Assembly: GCF_024198255.1 (NCBI RefSeq)
Contig: NZ_JAJVKW010000008.1
Coordinates: 186,001-250,000, forward strand
Direction: 5' to 3'
Origin: Myxococcus guangdongensis
GTDB taxonomy: Bacteria > Myxococcota > Myxococcia > Myxococcales > Myxococcaceae
DNA length: 64,000 nt
Position numbers and translations under genes: made by a program. Position 1 is the first letter of the stretch; every line of letters starts with the position of its first letter. The notes under the pieces were generated by a model, which worked only from the letters and a program-made list of their open reading frames with translations, did no database searches and was not told the DNA's origin. This document shows, in pieces, positions 21,016-29,109 of the stretch.

Positions 21016-22455
21016 ATGGGCCAGGCCAGGCGCAAGGAGAAGGAGAAGCAGGAGTCCCCCCCGGAGTCATCCCCCGGGCAGGAGCCCCTGGCTCAAGGAG
21101 CCTGGGTGAAGCCCGAGGGACTGTCACGCCGGGGTTGGGCCGTGCTCGTCGGCCTCATCCTCGTCATCCAGTTCCCGCTCATCCACTACGCCCTCTTCCG
21201 CGGTGACGCGGAGGTGACGGCGACAATCCCCTACACCCAGGACTTCAGCGACCCGGGCGTGGTGAAGCGCGACTTCTTCACCACCGGCGGCTACTGGCGG
21301 GTGCTTCAGGGCGAGCTCTTGGCGCCGGGCGTGAAGAACAACCCGCTGTGGCTGCAGGCGCCGCTGCCGGACGACGTGGCGGTGGAGCTGGACGTGCGCT
21401 CGGAGATTCCCGAGGGCGACATCCGGGTGGAGCTCTTCGGCAACGGCGTGGACCCGGCTTCCGGCTACGTGCTGATGCAGGGCGGCCAGAACAACTCCGT
21501 GTCGGCCATCGCCCGGTTGGACCTGAACGCGCCCACGCTGGACGCGCTCCAGCGCCGCGCGCAGCGCAAGGCGGAGTCGTCGGGTGGCAACGCGGACCTC
21601 GCCAGCGTGTTCAAGGACGACACCCGCGTGAAGGTGGAGGCGCGGGGCACGCCGGTGCAGGCGGGCCGCACGTACCACTGGCGCATCGAGCGCCGGGGCA
21701 CGCTGCTTCGCTGGTCCATCGACGGGGAGCTGTTCCTGGAGCTGGATGACCCGCGTCCGCTCAAGGGCCCGGGGAACGACAGGCTGGGCCTGTCCGGCTT
21801 CGAGTCCCAAATATTCTGGGACAACCTGCGCGTGGACACGCCGGACCGGCTGCCCGCCAAGGTCGCGGCCGCGGCGCCGGCCATCCCCCCGGGTCCGTAC
21901 GCGGACGACTTCGAGCGCGACACGCTCGGCGACGCGTGGAACGTCACCAACCCCGCGGCGACGAAGATCGTCGACGGCGCGCTGGTGGTGGAGCAGCTCC
22001 ACAACCGTCCGGTGTGGCTCAAGCGGCCCCTGCCGCGCGACGCGGTCATCGAGTTCGACGCGTGGACGGACAGCCCGCAGGGCGACATCAAGGTGGAGGC
22101 CTGGGGCGACGGCCGCTCGTTCTACGCCGGGGACTTGCGGCTGCAGTACACCGCCACCGGCTACGTGTTCATCTTCGGCGGCTGGAAGAACACGCAGTCC
22201 GCCATCGCGCGCAAGAGCGAGCACACGCCCGACCGCGTCACGCGGGATGGCGCCGCGGTGGTGCCGGGCAAGCGCCACCACTTCAAGCTGACCCGCCGCG
22301 GCGACACCCTCGCCTGGGAGCTGGACGGCCAGCCGTTCCTGACCCTCAAAGACGCCACGCCCCTCGAGGGCTCGCGCAACCAGTACTTCGGGTTCTCGGG
22401 CTGGCAGACCCGCGTCCACTTCGACAATTTGAAGATTGAGCCGCTCGCCCCCTAG
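21016..22455 (+). CDS. Membrane-anchored protein with two tandem lectin/LamG-like domains
   Basis: This 479-residue protein has a charged cytoplasmic N-terminus, one helix near residues 42-62 (AVLVGLILVIQFPLIHYAL) and two homologous beta-rich domains of about 190 residues. Both contain the same landmarks: a DF start, PLWLQAPLPDD or PVWLKRPLPRD, GDIRVE or GDIKVE, a Gly-rich strand with SAIAR, then a YHWRIERRG or HHFKLTRRG strand and a final WDNLRV or FDNLKI. This is the pattern of concanavalin-like (DUF1080/LamG) sandwiches that bind glycans. The start at 21016 follows AAAGGA. A ketosynthase-like gene follows 20 bp later. Confidence 0.75.
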   Translation: MGQARRKEKEKQESPPESSPGQEPLAQGAWVKPEGLSRRGWAVLVGLILVIQFPLIHYALFRGDAEVTATIPYTQDFSDPGVVKRDFFTTGGYWRVLQGELLAPGVKNNPLWLQAPLPDDVAVELDVRSEIPEGDIRVELFGNGVDPASGYVLMQGGQNNSVSAIARLDLNAPTLDALQRRAQRKAESSGGNADLASVFKDDTRVKVEARGTPVQAGRTYHWRIERRGTLLRWSIDGELFLELDDPRPLKGPGNDRLGLSGFESQIFWDNLRVDTPDRLPAKVAAAAPAIPPGPYADDFERDTLGDAWNVTNPAATKIVDGALVVEQLHNRPVWLKRPLPRDAVIEFDAWTDSPQGDIKVEAWGDGRSFYAGDLRLQYTATGYVFIFGGWKNTQSAIARKSEHTPDRVTRDGAAVVPGKRHHFKLTRRGDTLAWELDGQPFLTLKDATPLEGSRNQYFGFSGWQTRVHFDNLKIEPLAP

Positions 22456-22475
22456 CGGCCAAGGAAAGTCACACC

Positions 22476-24044
22476 GTGCGCAGAGTTGGCATCTTCGGCT
22501 GGGGCGTCGTCGCCCCCCGGTCCAGGAACATCGAGGCGTTCGAGAGGAACCTCGCGTCCTCCGAGAGCTGGCTGTCTCCCTTCAACGGCTTCGGGCCGGA
22601 CAACTTCCTGGTCGGTACGCCGGACTTCCAGCTGGCGGACTACAAGCCGTGGATCGACGAGCGCTTCCCCGCCAACCGCTTCTCCCAGCTGGAGCGGAAG
22701 ATGGGCCAGCCGACGCAGTTCGCCATCGGCGCGTTCATCCAGTCGCTCGCGCAGAACCCGGGCCTGGAGCAGGAGCTGCAGGCCTTGGGGCCCCGCGCGC
22801 ACGTCTACGTGGGCACGGGCCTGGGGGACTTGCCCACCATCCAGTCCATCTCGTTGGACCTGTACCGCGCCCAGCGCCGGTGGGACCGCTTCTGGTCCGC
22901 GCCCGAGCGCAACGCGGTGCTGCGCCAGTGGCTGGAGACGCGCGCGCCCACCGAGGGCGTGCCCCCGGAGCCGTCCACGGTGGACGAAGGCGTGCGCGAC
23001 GAGGCCGAGGACGCGTGGTGGCACTACTGGACGGGCCGCTCCACGGAGCTGCGTGAGTACCTGGCGGAGCTGCGCGACATCGAGGCCATCGGCGTGCCGG
23101 ACGGCGCGGACGTGGAGTCCGCGAAGCTGGCCGTCATCAAGGAGAAGCGCACGCGCAACGCCCGGCTGCAGAAGAAGTGGAGCGCGCCGGAGCCGCCCTG
23201 GAACGCCGTGTCCTCCAACGTGCTGTGGAACATCCACAACACGCCCGCCTCGCAGATTTCGATGCTCGGCCGCATCACCGGCATGACGTTCGCTCCGGTG
23301 GCCGCGTGCTCGTCGTTCGGCTACGGGCTGAAGCTGGCGATGAACGCCCTCCAGCTGGGTGAGGCGAAGGCCGTCGTCATGGGCATGACGGACGCGGCGC
23401 CCAACCCGCTCGTGGTGGGCGGCTTCTACAACGCGCGCGTCATCTCCGCGGACGCGGCCATCTCCAAGCCCCTCACCGCGCTGCGCGGCACGCACATCGC
23501 GGGCGGCTCGGTGGTCTGGGTGCTGGGCGACTACGACTACTTCACGGCGAAGGGCTTCAAGCCCCTGGGCATGGAGCCCGTCTCCGTGGGCGTCACCGCG
23601 GACGCGGACCACATCATCACCCCGTCCAAGGAAGGCCCCACGCTGGCCATCCGCGAGGCGCTGGCCCAGGCAGGCTGCGGCCCCGCCGACGTGGGCAGCT
23701 GGGACTTGCACGCCACCGCGACGCCGGGGGACTACCTGGAGGTCCAGAACCTGCGCGACGTGATGCCGGAGTCGGTGCTCATCACCGCGCGCAAGGGCAC
23801 CTTCGGTCACGGCATGTCCGCGGGCGGCGGCTGGGAGCTGACGGCCCAGTACCTGGGCTACGGGCGCGGGCAGGTGTTCCCCACGCCGCTGAAGAAGACG
23901 GAGCTCAACCAGCAGATTTCGCGCGTCCACGGCCGCTTCGTCTTCGACGAGGCCCAGGCCGCGCCCGCCGGCTGCGCGGGCAAGCTGTCCATGGGCGTGG
24001 GCGGCATCAACGCCTGCGTCATCTCCCGTCCCTGGAAGAAGTGA
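22476..24044 (+). CDS. Ketosynthase-like thiolase-fold protein with inserted segment
   Basis: This 522-residue protein starts at GTG (22476). It has the thiolase fold of beta-ketoacyl-ACP synthases: active-site Cys278 in AACSSFGYG, a His in DLHATATPGD and a second His in FGHGMSAGGG, so the Cys-His-His triad appears intact. It is about 100 residues longer than KAS I/II. The extra material lies between about 125 and 245 and is rich in Trp, Arg and Glu (WDRFWSAPERNAVLRQWLE). No acyl carrier protein or other fatty-acid gene is nearby. It is probably co-transcribed with the lectin-like gene. The substrate is unknown. Confidence 0.82.
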   Translation: MRRVGIFGWGVVAPRSRNIEAFERNLASSESWLSPFNGFGPDNFLVGTPDFQLADYKPWIDERFPANRFSQLERKMGQPTQFAIGAFIQSLAQNPGLEQELQALGPRAHVYVGTGLGDLPTIQSISLDLYRAQRRWDRFWSAPERNAVLRQWLETRAPTEGVPPEPSTVDEGVRDEAEDAWWHYWTGRSTELREYLAELRDIEAIGVPDGADVESAKLAVIKEKRTRNARLQKKWSAPEPPWNAVSSNVLWNIHNTPASQISMLGRITGMTFAPVAACSSFGYGLKLAMNALQLGEAKAVVMGMTDAAPNPLVVGGFYNARVISADAAISKPLTALRGTHIAGGSVVWVLGDYDYFTAKGFKPLGMEPVSVGVTADADHIITPSKEGPTLAIREALAQAGCGPADVGSWDLHATATPGDYLEVQNLRDVMPESVLITARKGTFGHGMSAGGGWELTAQYLGYGRGQVFPTPLKKTELNQQISRVHGRFVFDEAQAAPAGCAGKLSMGVGGINACVISRPWKK

Positions 24045-24075
24045 CGCGCCGGGCGGCGCTGGGAGTACCCCTGAA

Positions 24076-24621
24076 TCAGGGGTACTCGAGCACCGCCTGC
24101 GCCTCGAGCCTGCCGGCCGCGTCGGGCTCGATGCGCCGCAGCAGTTCCAGCTCCAATTCCAGGTCCCGCGCGTAGTTCTGCTGCGTGGGCAGCACGCCGG
24201 TGGTGTTGGCGTTGGCGCGCGCCACGGCCTGCTCCTCTTGCGCGCGGGCGGAGCCCCCCTGGGCGATTCGCTGCTCCACGTTGCCCCCGCCAATGGACTG
24301 CGACATCCGGTTGCCGCGCATCACCCGGAGGATGCTGCCGCCGTTGGGCAGCGTGTGGCCTTCAATCAGGAAGCGCGAGGACGACGTGGGCCCCAGCGTG
24401 CCGCCCCCCGCGTCGCGCCACTCCGTCTCCAGCACGTAGCGGCCCTGCATCTCCTTCCAGGAGTAGCCCTCCTTCTGGAGGTGCGCCTTCACCTCCGGCC
24501 ACAGGTCCGGCAGCGTGCGCTGGTAGACGTGGCTGGCCGCCTTGTCGCGCTGGTAGTTCTCCCTGAGGGAGCGGGAGCAGCCCGACAGCAGACACAGCGC
24601 GATGACGAGCAGACTGCGCAT
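24076..24621 (-). CDS. Lipoprotein of unknown function
   Basis: This 181-residue protein begins with a lipobox (MRSLLVIALCLLSGC), so Cys15 would be acylated. It contains a BamC-like or DUF-type small domain (LPDLWPEVKAHLQKEGYSWKE) followed by a long helical tail (ARDLELELELLRRIEP). I chose the ATG at 24621 because GGAGG lies 7 bases upstream and the lipobox begins there. It is downstream of nothing on its strand except the sigma-factor gene, which ends at 24710. The function is unknown. Confidence 0.8.
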   Translation of the reverse strand: MRSLLVIALCLLSGCSRSLRENYQRDKAASHVYQRTLPDLWPEVKAHLQKEGYSWKEMQGRYVLETEWRDAGGGTLGPTSSSRFLIEGHTLPNGGSILRVMRGNRMSQSIGGGNVEQRIAQGGSARAQEEQAVARANANTTGVLPTQQNYARDLELELELLRRIEPDAAGRLEAQAVLEYP

Positions 24622-24709
24622 GCCGCAACCTCCAACCCGTGGGTGACGAGGGCGCCCAGCATAACGCCCCCTCCTCCCCACCTGGCAGCCCCCCACCCGG
24701 GCGGGTCCG

Positions 24710-25825
24710 TCAGCTCTTGGGCGTGGCCACCAGGTCGAAGTCCGGGATGTGTTCGCGCATGAACTCCCGCATGCGGCCGATGAGGGCGGCCTCAATCTGG
24801 CGGGCGCGCTCGCGGCTGACGCCGTACTTGTCGCCGATGTCCTGCAGCGTCAGCGGCTCGTCGGAGGTGAGGCGGTTCTCGAAGATGAAGCGCTCCTTGC
24901 CCTCCAGCGTCCGGGAGAACTCGGCGAGCTTCTCGCGGAACAGGGCCTTGAGCTGCTCGGCGCCCAGCCGCTCGTCGGCGGGCACCGCGCCCGACGGCAG
25001 GTAGCGGTCCGCGCGCGTGGCCCGCGAGCCCTCGTCGTCCCCCCCCAGCGGCGCGTCGATGGACACCTCGTCGTGCCCCAGCCGCTGGTCCATCTCCACC
25101 ACGTCCTGCTCGGTGACGTTGAGCCGCTCCGCGAGCAGCTTGGGGCTCGCCTCGAAGCCCTGGGCGATGAGCTTCTCCTGCTCCTGGCGCAGCTTGAAGA
25201 AGAGCTTGCGCTGGGCCTCCGTGGTCCCCAGCTTCACCATCTTCCAGTTGTCCATGATGTAGCGGAGGATGTACGCCCGTATCCACCAGGCCGCGTAGCT
25301 GGAGAGCTTCACGCCCCGCTCGGGGTCGTACTTCTTCACCGCCTGCATCAGCCCGATGTTCCCCTCCTGCACCAAATCCAGCAGGGACAGGGGATTGCGG
25401 TGGTACTCGTGGGCCAGCTTCACCACCAGCCGCAGGTTGGAGGCCACCAGCCGGTACGCCGTCCTGACGTCCCCCGTCTCGCGGTAGTGCCGCGACAGGG
25501 CCAGTTCCTCCTCGCGCGTCAAAAGCGGGTGACGCGTCACCTCGGCCATGTAGGCCTGCAGCGGGTCCCGGTTGGACAGCCCGGACTCGCTCGCCCGGAC
25601 CAGGGCCTGGGGGGGCGAGGGCCGGGCCGCGGCCTCCTCCTCGGGCTCCGCGTCGACCAGCTCGGCCTCGTCCGGCTCCAAGGAATCCGGGTCTGGCGAG
25701 GCCTCTACCCCTGTGTCCTCGACCTCGGCGTCGACTCCGTCCGCCCTGGCGGGGGCGCTCGCGGGCGCTCGCTTCGCCCGGCGTCCGGGCGACGTTCCTT
25801 TGGTTCTCTTCCCTCCACTCGCCAT
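24710..25825 (-). CDS. RpoH-like group sigma-70 factor
   Basis: This 371-residue sigma factor has an acidic, low-complexity N-terminal extension (about 80 residues, rich in Glu/Asp/Pro/Ala). Region 1.2 (DPLQAYMAEVTRHPLLTREEE) and region 2 (NLRLVVKLAHEYHRNPLSLLDLVQEG, in part; the RpoH-type RPPNRE box is absent) follow. Region 4 ends VSRERARQIEAALIGRMREF. The YxAWWIRAYI segment and the lack of region 1.1 place it among heat-shock-type sigmas; Myxococcus has several (SigB, SigC, SigE) used in stress and development. Which paralogue this is cannot be told here. It diverges from a DEAD-box helicase gene across 68 bp. Confidence 0.88.
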   Translation of the reverse strand: MASGGKRTKGTSPGRRAKRAPASAPARADGVDAEVEDTGVEASPDPDSLEPDEAELVDAEPEEEAAARPSPPQALVRASESGLSNRDPLQAYMAEVTRHPLLTREEELALSRHYRETGDVRTAYRLVASNLRLVVKLAHEYHRNPLSLLDLVQEGNIGLMQAVKKYDPERGVKLSSYAAWWIRAYILRYIMDNWKMVKLGTTEAQRKLFFKLRQEQEKLIAQGFEASPKLLAERLNVTEQDVVEMDQRLGHDEVSIDAPLGGDDEGSRATRADRYLPSGAVPADERLGAEQLKALFREKLAEFSRTLEGKERFIFENRLTSDEPLTLQDIGDKYGVSRERARQIEAALIGRMREFMREHIPDFDLVATPKS

Positions 25826-25893
25826 GGGCGCTCCATACCCCAAAGTGCCGCGATTGTTGCCAGAGGGTAATGCAGGGGCTATGCCCCTGCTTG

Positions 25894-28323
25894 ATGAGCG
25901 ACATCCAAGAGCCCACCGCGCCGGGCAGCCCGGCCACCGACGAAGCCCCGACGCGTCCCGCCGAATACATCGCGGACATCGGCTTCGACGACATGAATCT
26001 GTCCGAGCCCCTCCGCCGCGCGCTGGCGGAGCGCGGCTATACCCACCCCACCCCTGTCCAGGCGCGCGCCTTCCGGCCCGCCATCGAGGGAAAGGACCTG
26101 ATTGTCCGCAGCAAGACGGGCACGGGGAAGACGGCCGCGTTCGGCCTGCCGCTGCTGGAGAAGATTCCCGCGGATGAGAAGCGCGTGCGCGCGCTCATCC
26201 TCTGCCCCACGCGCGAGCTCGCGCTGCAGGTGGCGGAGGAGCTGACGCTGCTGGCCAAGTACAAGGGCGTGAAGGTGGCGGCCATCTACGGCGGCGCCTC
26301 CATGAAGCAGCAGGAGGACGCGCTCGAGGAGGGCACGCCCATCATCGTCGGGACGCCCGGCCGCGTGTTCGACCACATCAACCGCGGCAACCTGAAGCTG
26401 GACGGGTGCGACCACGCGGTGCTGGACGAAGCCGACGAGATGCTCAACCAGGGCTTCTACGAGGAGGTCACCCGCATCCTCGACCGCCTTCCGAAGTCGC
26501 GCCAGGTGCTGCTCTTCAGCGCCACCGTCCCCACGGACATCCAGAACCTCATCGCCCGGTACACGACGAACGCGGAGACGCTCTTGCTCTCCGGCGACGT
26601 CTTCACCGTCGAGCACATCCACCACGTCCGCTACGACGTGTCGGACGCGTTCCCCAAGCCGCGCAACCTCATCTACATCCTGGAGAAGGAGGAGCCGCCC
26701 AACGCCATCATCTTCTGCAACACGCGGGATGACACGGCGCTGGTGACGGCGGTGCTCAACCGCAACGGCTTCGACGCGGAGCTGCTCAACGGAGACCTGC
26801 CGCAGAAGGAGCGCGAGCGGGTGATGGGCAAGGTGAAGCGCGGCGAGGTGGCCTTCATGGTCGCCACGGACATCGCGGCGCGCGGCATCGACATCTCCGG
26901 GCTGGAGTACGTCATCAACTACTCGCTGCCCGAGGACCCGGCCGTCTACCTGCACCGCGTGGGCCGCACCGGCCGCATCGGCAACAAGGGCACGGCCATC
27001 AACCTCTTCTCCGGCCGCGAGCTGGCGACGTACACCGCGCTGGAGAAGAAGTACGGCATCAAGTTCGACAAGCAGGAGATGCCCGCCCCCGAGGAGGCGA
27101 TGCGCCTGTGGACCGAGCGCCACGTGCGCGAAATCCAGGAGGCCGCGAGCGGCTCGGTGTTCGAGGGCTTCCTGCCCCTGGCCGCGCAGCTGAAGAACCG
27201 ACCCAACGCGGATGACCTGGTCGCGTTCCTGCTCAAGTACTTCTTCAGCCACCTGCGCATGGAGAAGGTGCAGGCGGCCCAGGAGTCCGAGCGTCAGGCG
27301 CCCGCGCCCGAGCGCAAGTCCAGCGGCGGCGAGGGACGTCGTCGGGACCGCGAGGAGCGGGGTGGCCGGGGTGAGCGTCGTGAGCGCGAGGAGCGTCGCG
27401 AGCGCGGAGAGAAGCCCATGGCGCGTCCGGAGCACCCGGACCGCGAGCGCCGTCCGCGCCGCGACGAGCCCCGGCGGGAGCGTGACGCCGGCCGGGGTGG
27501 CCCCGCCGCGCTGGAGGCGGGCCCTGGCGAGGCGAAGCTGTGGGTGAACCTGGGAACCGCGGATGGCCTGGGGCCGGGCAGCATCGCCACGGCGCTGGAG
27601 GACGCGGGCGCGCCTCTGGGGAAGATGGTGCGCGCGGAGCTGCGGCCCACGTTCGCGTACGTGTTCGTCGCGGAGGAGGACAGCGCGGCGTTCGAGACGC
27701 TCAACGGCAAGCAGCACGGCACGAAGACGCTGCGCGTGGAGAAGAGCAAGCCGCGCACCGAGCGTGAGCCCGGCACCCGTCCGCCCCCGTCCCCGGACGC
27801 GGGCCCTGGCGAGGTGAAGCTGTGGACCAACCTGGGCATGGACGACGGGATGGATGAGGCGAAGCTGCCCGCCGCCCTGGAGGCCGCGGGGGCTCCCGCC
27901 GGCAAGGTGCTCAAGGCGCTCTTGCGCCCCACGTACGGCTACGCCTACGTGGCCGAGGCGGACGCGGCGGGCTTCGAGGCGCTCAACGGCAAGCAGCACG
28001 GCGAGAAGGTGCTGAAGATTGAAAGGCACCGTCCGCGCGGCTCGCGTGAGGAGCGTCGTCCGCGTCACGAGGCGCTGCCAGACCTGCCGGGCCAGGTGCG
28101 CCTGTGGGTGGGCCTGGGCAAGCAGGACGGCCTGGACGAGGCGGGCGTCACCAGCGCGCTCGAGGCCGCCGGGGCTCCGGCGGGCAAGGTGGTGCGGATG
28201 GACCTGCGCCCCACGTACGCGTACGTGTTCGTGGCGGACGAGGACGCCGCCGGCTTCGAGGCGACGCACGGCAAGCAGCACGGTGAGCGCACGCTGAAGG
28301 TCGAGCGCGCTCGCAAGAAGTAG
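25894..28323 (+). CDS. DEAD-box RNA helicase with three C-terminal DbpA-like repeats
   Basis: This 809-residue protein has a full DEAD-box core: Q motif region PTPVQARAF, Walker A SKTGTGKTAA (about 75-84), LDEADEML (about 176), FSATVP and HRVGRTGRIG. An Arg/Glu-rich linker (about 475-540; GRRRDREERGGRGERR) leads to three tandem repeats of about 75 residues at roughly 545-620, 639-713 and 733-809. Each repeat reads VKLWxNLGxxDG, ALExAGAPxGK, then LRPTYxYVFVAxxDAAGFE and GKQHGEKxLKxER. This looks like the DbpA/CsdA RNA-binding domain, normally present once. I chose the ATG at 25894. Roles in ribosome assembly or cold adaptation are inferred from the family. Confidence 0.92.
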   Translation: MSDIQEPTAPGSPATDEAPTRPAEYIADIGFDDMNLSEPLRRALAERGYTHPTPVQARAFRPAIEGKDLIVRSKTGTGKTAAFGLPLLEKIPADEKRVRALILCPTRELALQVAEELTLLAKYKGVKVAAIYGGASMKQQEDALEEGTPIIVGTPGRVFDHINRGNLKLDGCDHAVLDEADEMLNQGFYEEVTRILDRLPKSRQVLLFSATVPTDIQNLIARYTTNAETLLLSGDVFTVEHIHHVRYDVSDAFPKPRNLIYILEKEEPPNAIIFCNTRDDTALVTAVLNRNGFDAELLNGDLPQKERERVMGKVKRGEVAFMVATDIAARGIDISGLEYVINYSLPEDPAVYLHRVGRTGRIGNKGTAINLFSGRELATYTALEKKYGIKFDKQEMPAPEEAMRLWTERHVREIQEAASGSVFEGFLPLAAQLKNRPNADDLVAFLLKYFFSHLRMEKVQAAQESERQAPAPERKSSGGEGRRRDREERGGRGERREREERRERGEKPMARPEHPDRERRPRRDEPRRERDAGRGGPAALEAGPGEAKLWVNLGTADGLGPGSIATALEDAGAPLGKMVRAELRPTFAYVFVAEEDSAAFETLNGKQHGTKTLRVEKSKPRTEREPGTRPPPSPDAGPGEVKLWTNLGMDDGMDEAKLPAALEAAGAPAGKVLKALLRPTYGYAYVAEADAAGFEALNGKQHGEKVLKIERHRPRGSREERRPRHEALPDLPGQVRLWVGLGKQDGLDEAGVTSALEAAGAPAGKVVRMDLRPTYAYVFVADEDAAGFEATHGKQHGERTLKVERARKK

Positions 28324-28336
28324 TCGCGCCGCGCGG

Positions 28337-28369
28337 GCGTCCGGCGGGCCTTCGGGCCGGGTCGGACGC
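28337..28369. terminator. Hairpin after helicase gene
   Basis: GCGTCCG (28337-28343) pairs with CGGACGC (28363-28369), with further GGCC/GGCC pairing inside. It lies 14 bp after the helicase stop. There is no T-run, but the position fits a terminator. Confidence 0.5.
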
Positions 28370-28463
28370 CATGCGCGTGGGGTGCTTGGGACGCGGCCCC
28401 GCGTGAGGACTCCCGGCGAGCCAAGCGCCTCGCCGGAGGTCGCCCAGGGACGCGGGGCCCGCT

Positions 28464-28499
28464 CGCGGCCCTTCTCTCGACGACCCGGCGCGGGCCGCG
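28464..28499. terminator. Hairpin at 3' side of XRE regulator gene
   Basis: CGCGGCCC (28464-28471) pairs with GGGCCGCG (28492-28499) across a 20-base loop, just beyond the stop of the convergent regulator gene. The rest of the 195-bp gap between the two genes shows nothing else. Confidence 0.4.
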
Positions 28500-28518
28500 C
28501 AGCCGGTGCGCCCGCCCC

Positions 28519-29016
28519 TCAGGACTCCTCTGACGCGGCGGCCTTCCTGCGGCGCTCTCGGTGGTAGTGCGCGGTGCACAGGCCCCGGGCCAGCACGGGC
28601 CGCTCGCAGCCGACTTGCGAGCAAGGGACGGGCTCGGGCCGCGCGGGCCGCGTCGCCGACGGACCTCCGCTGAACATCACCTCCGCCACCTCGAGCAGCC
28701 GGTCCACGTCCGGACGGGACAGGTGGCGGGTGCGCGCGAAGCCTTCCAGCCGGTGGCCCCCCGCATCGTCCACGTCCTCCACCCGGAGCAGCTCCCACAG
28801 GGGCAGCTCCAGCGCGGAGGCCACCTGGAGGAGCGTCTCGTAGCTGGGGCTGCGCTCCCCGCGCTCCAGGAGCGACGCGAAGGACACGGAGATGCCGCAG
28901 CGGACGGCGAAGTCCTCCTGGGTGAGGCCCCGGCGCTCCCGCAGCGCGCGAATCCGTCGGGCCAGGCCCTGCAGGTGTCCGTTCACCGTGGAAGCATCCG
29001 GGGGACCGGGTGACAT
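28519..29016 (-). CDS. XRE-family regulator with Cys-rich C-terminus
   Basis: This 165-residue protein has an N-terminal XRE helix-turn-helix (about 20-75; RGLTQEDFAVRCGISVSFASLLERG, in part) and a middle linker (SRPDVDRLLEVAEVMF). The C-terminal knuckle CSQVGC, then GLCTAHYHRERR, has spacing C-x4-C-x9-C-x2-H and could bind zinc. Similar C-termini occur in small phage and HNH-associated zinc proteins. It is transcribed away from the glutamate dehydrogenase gene, with 93 bp between starts, so it may control that gene or itself. This is a guess from position. Confidence 0.82.
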   Translation of the reverse strand: MSPGPPDASTVNGHLQGLARRIRALRERRGLTQEDFAVRCGISVSFASLLERGERSPSYETLLQVASALELPLWELLRVEDVDDAGGHRLEGFARTRHLSRPDVDRLLEVAEVMFSGGPSATRPARPEPVPCSQVGCERPVLARGLCTAHYHRERRRKAAASEES

Positions 29017-29109
29017 GGCAGTTTCCTATGGTAGCGCACCCCTTCTGTTAAGGTCTCGCGCGCGGTGCGGGCCCACCCGGGCCCACCGCCACCAGGAGCA
29101 CTGCGAATC

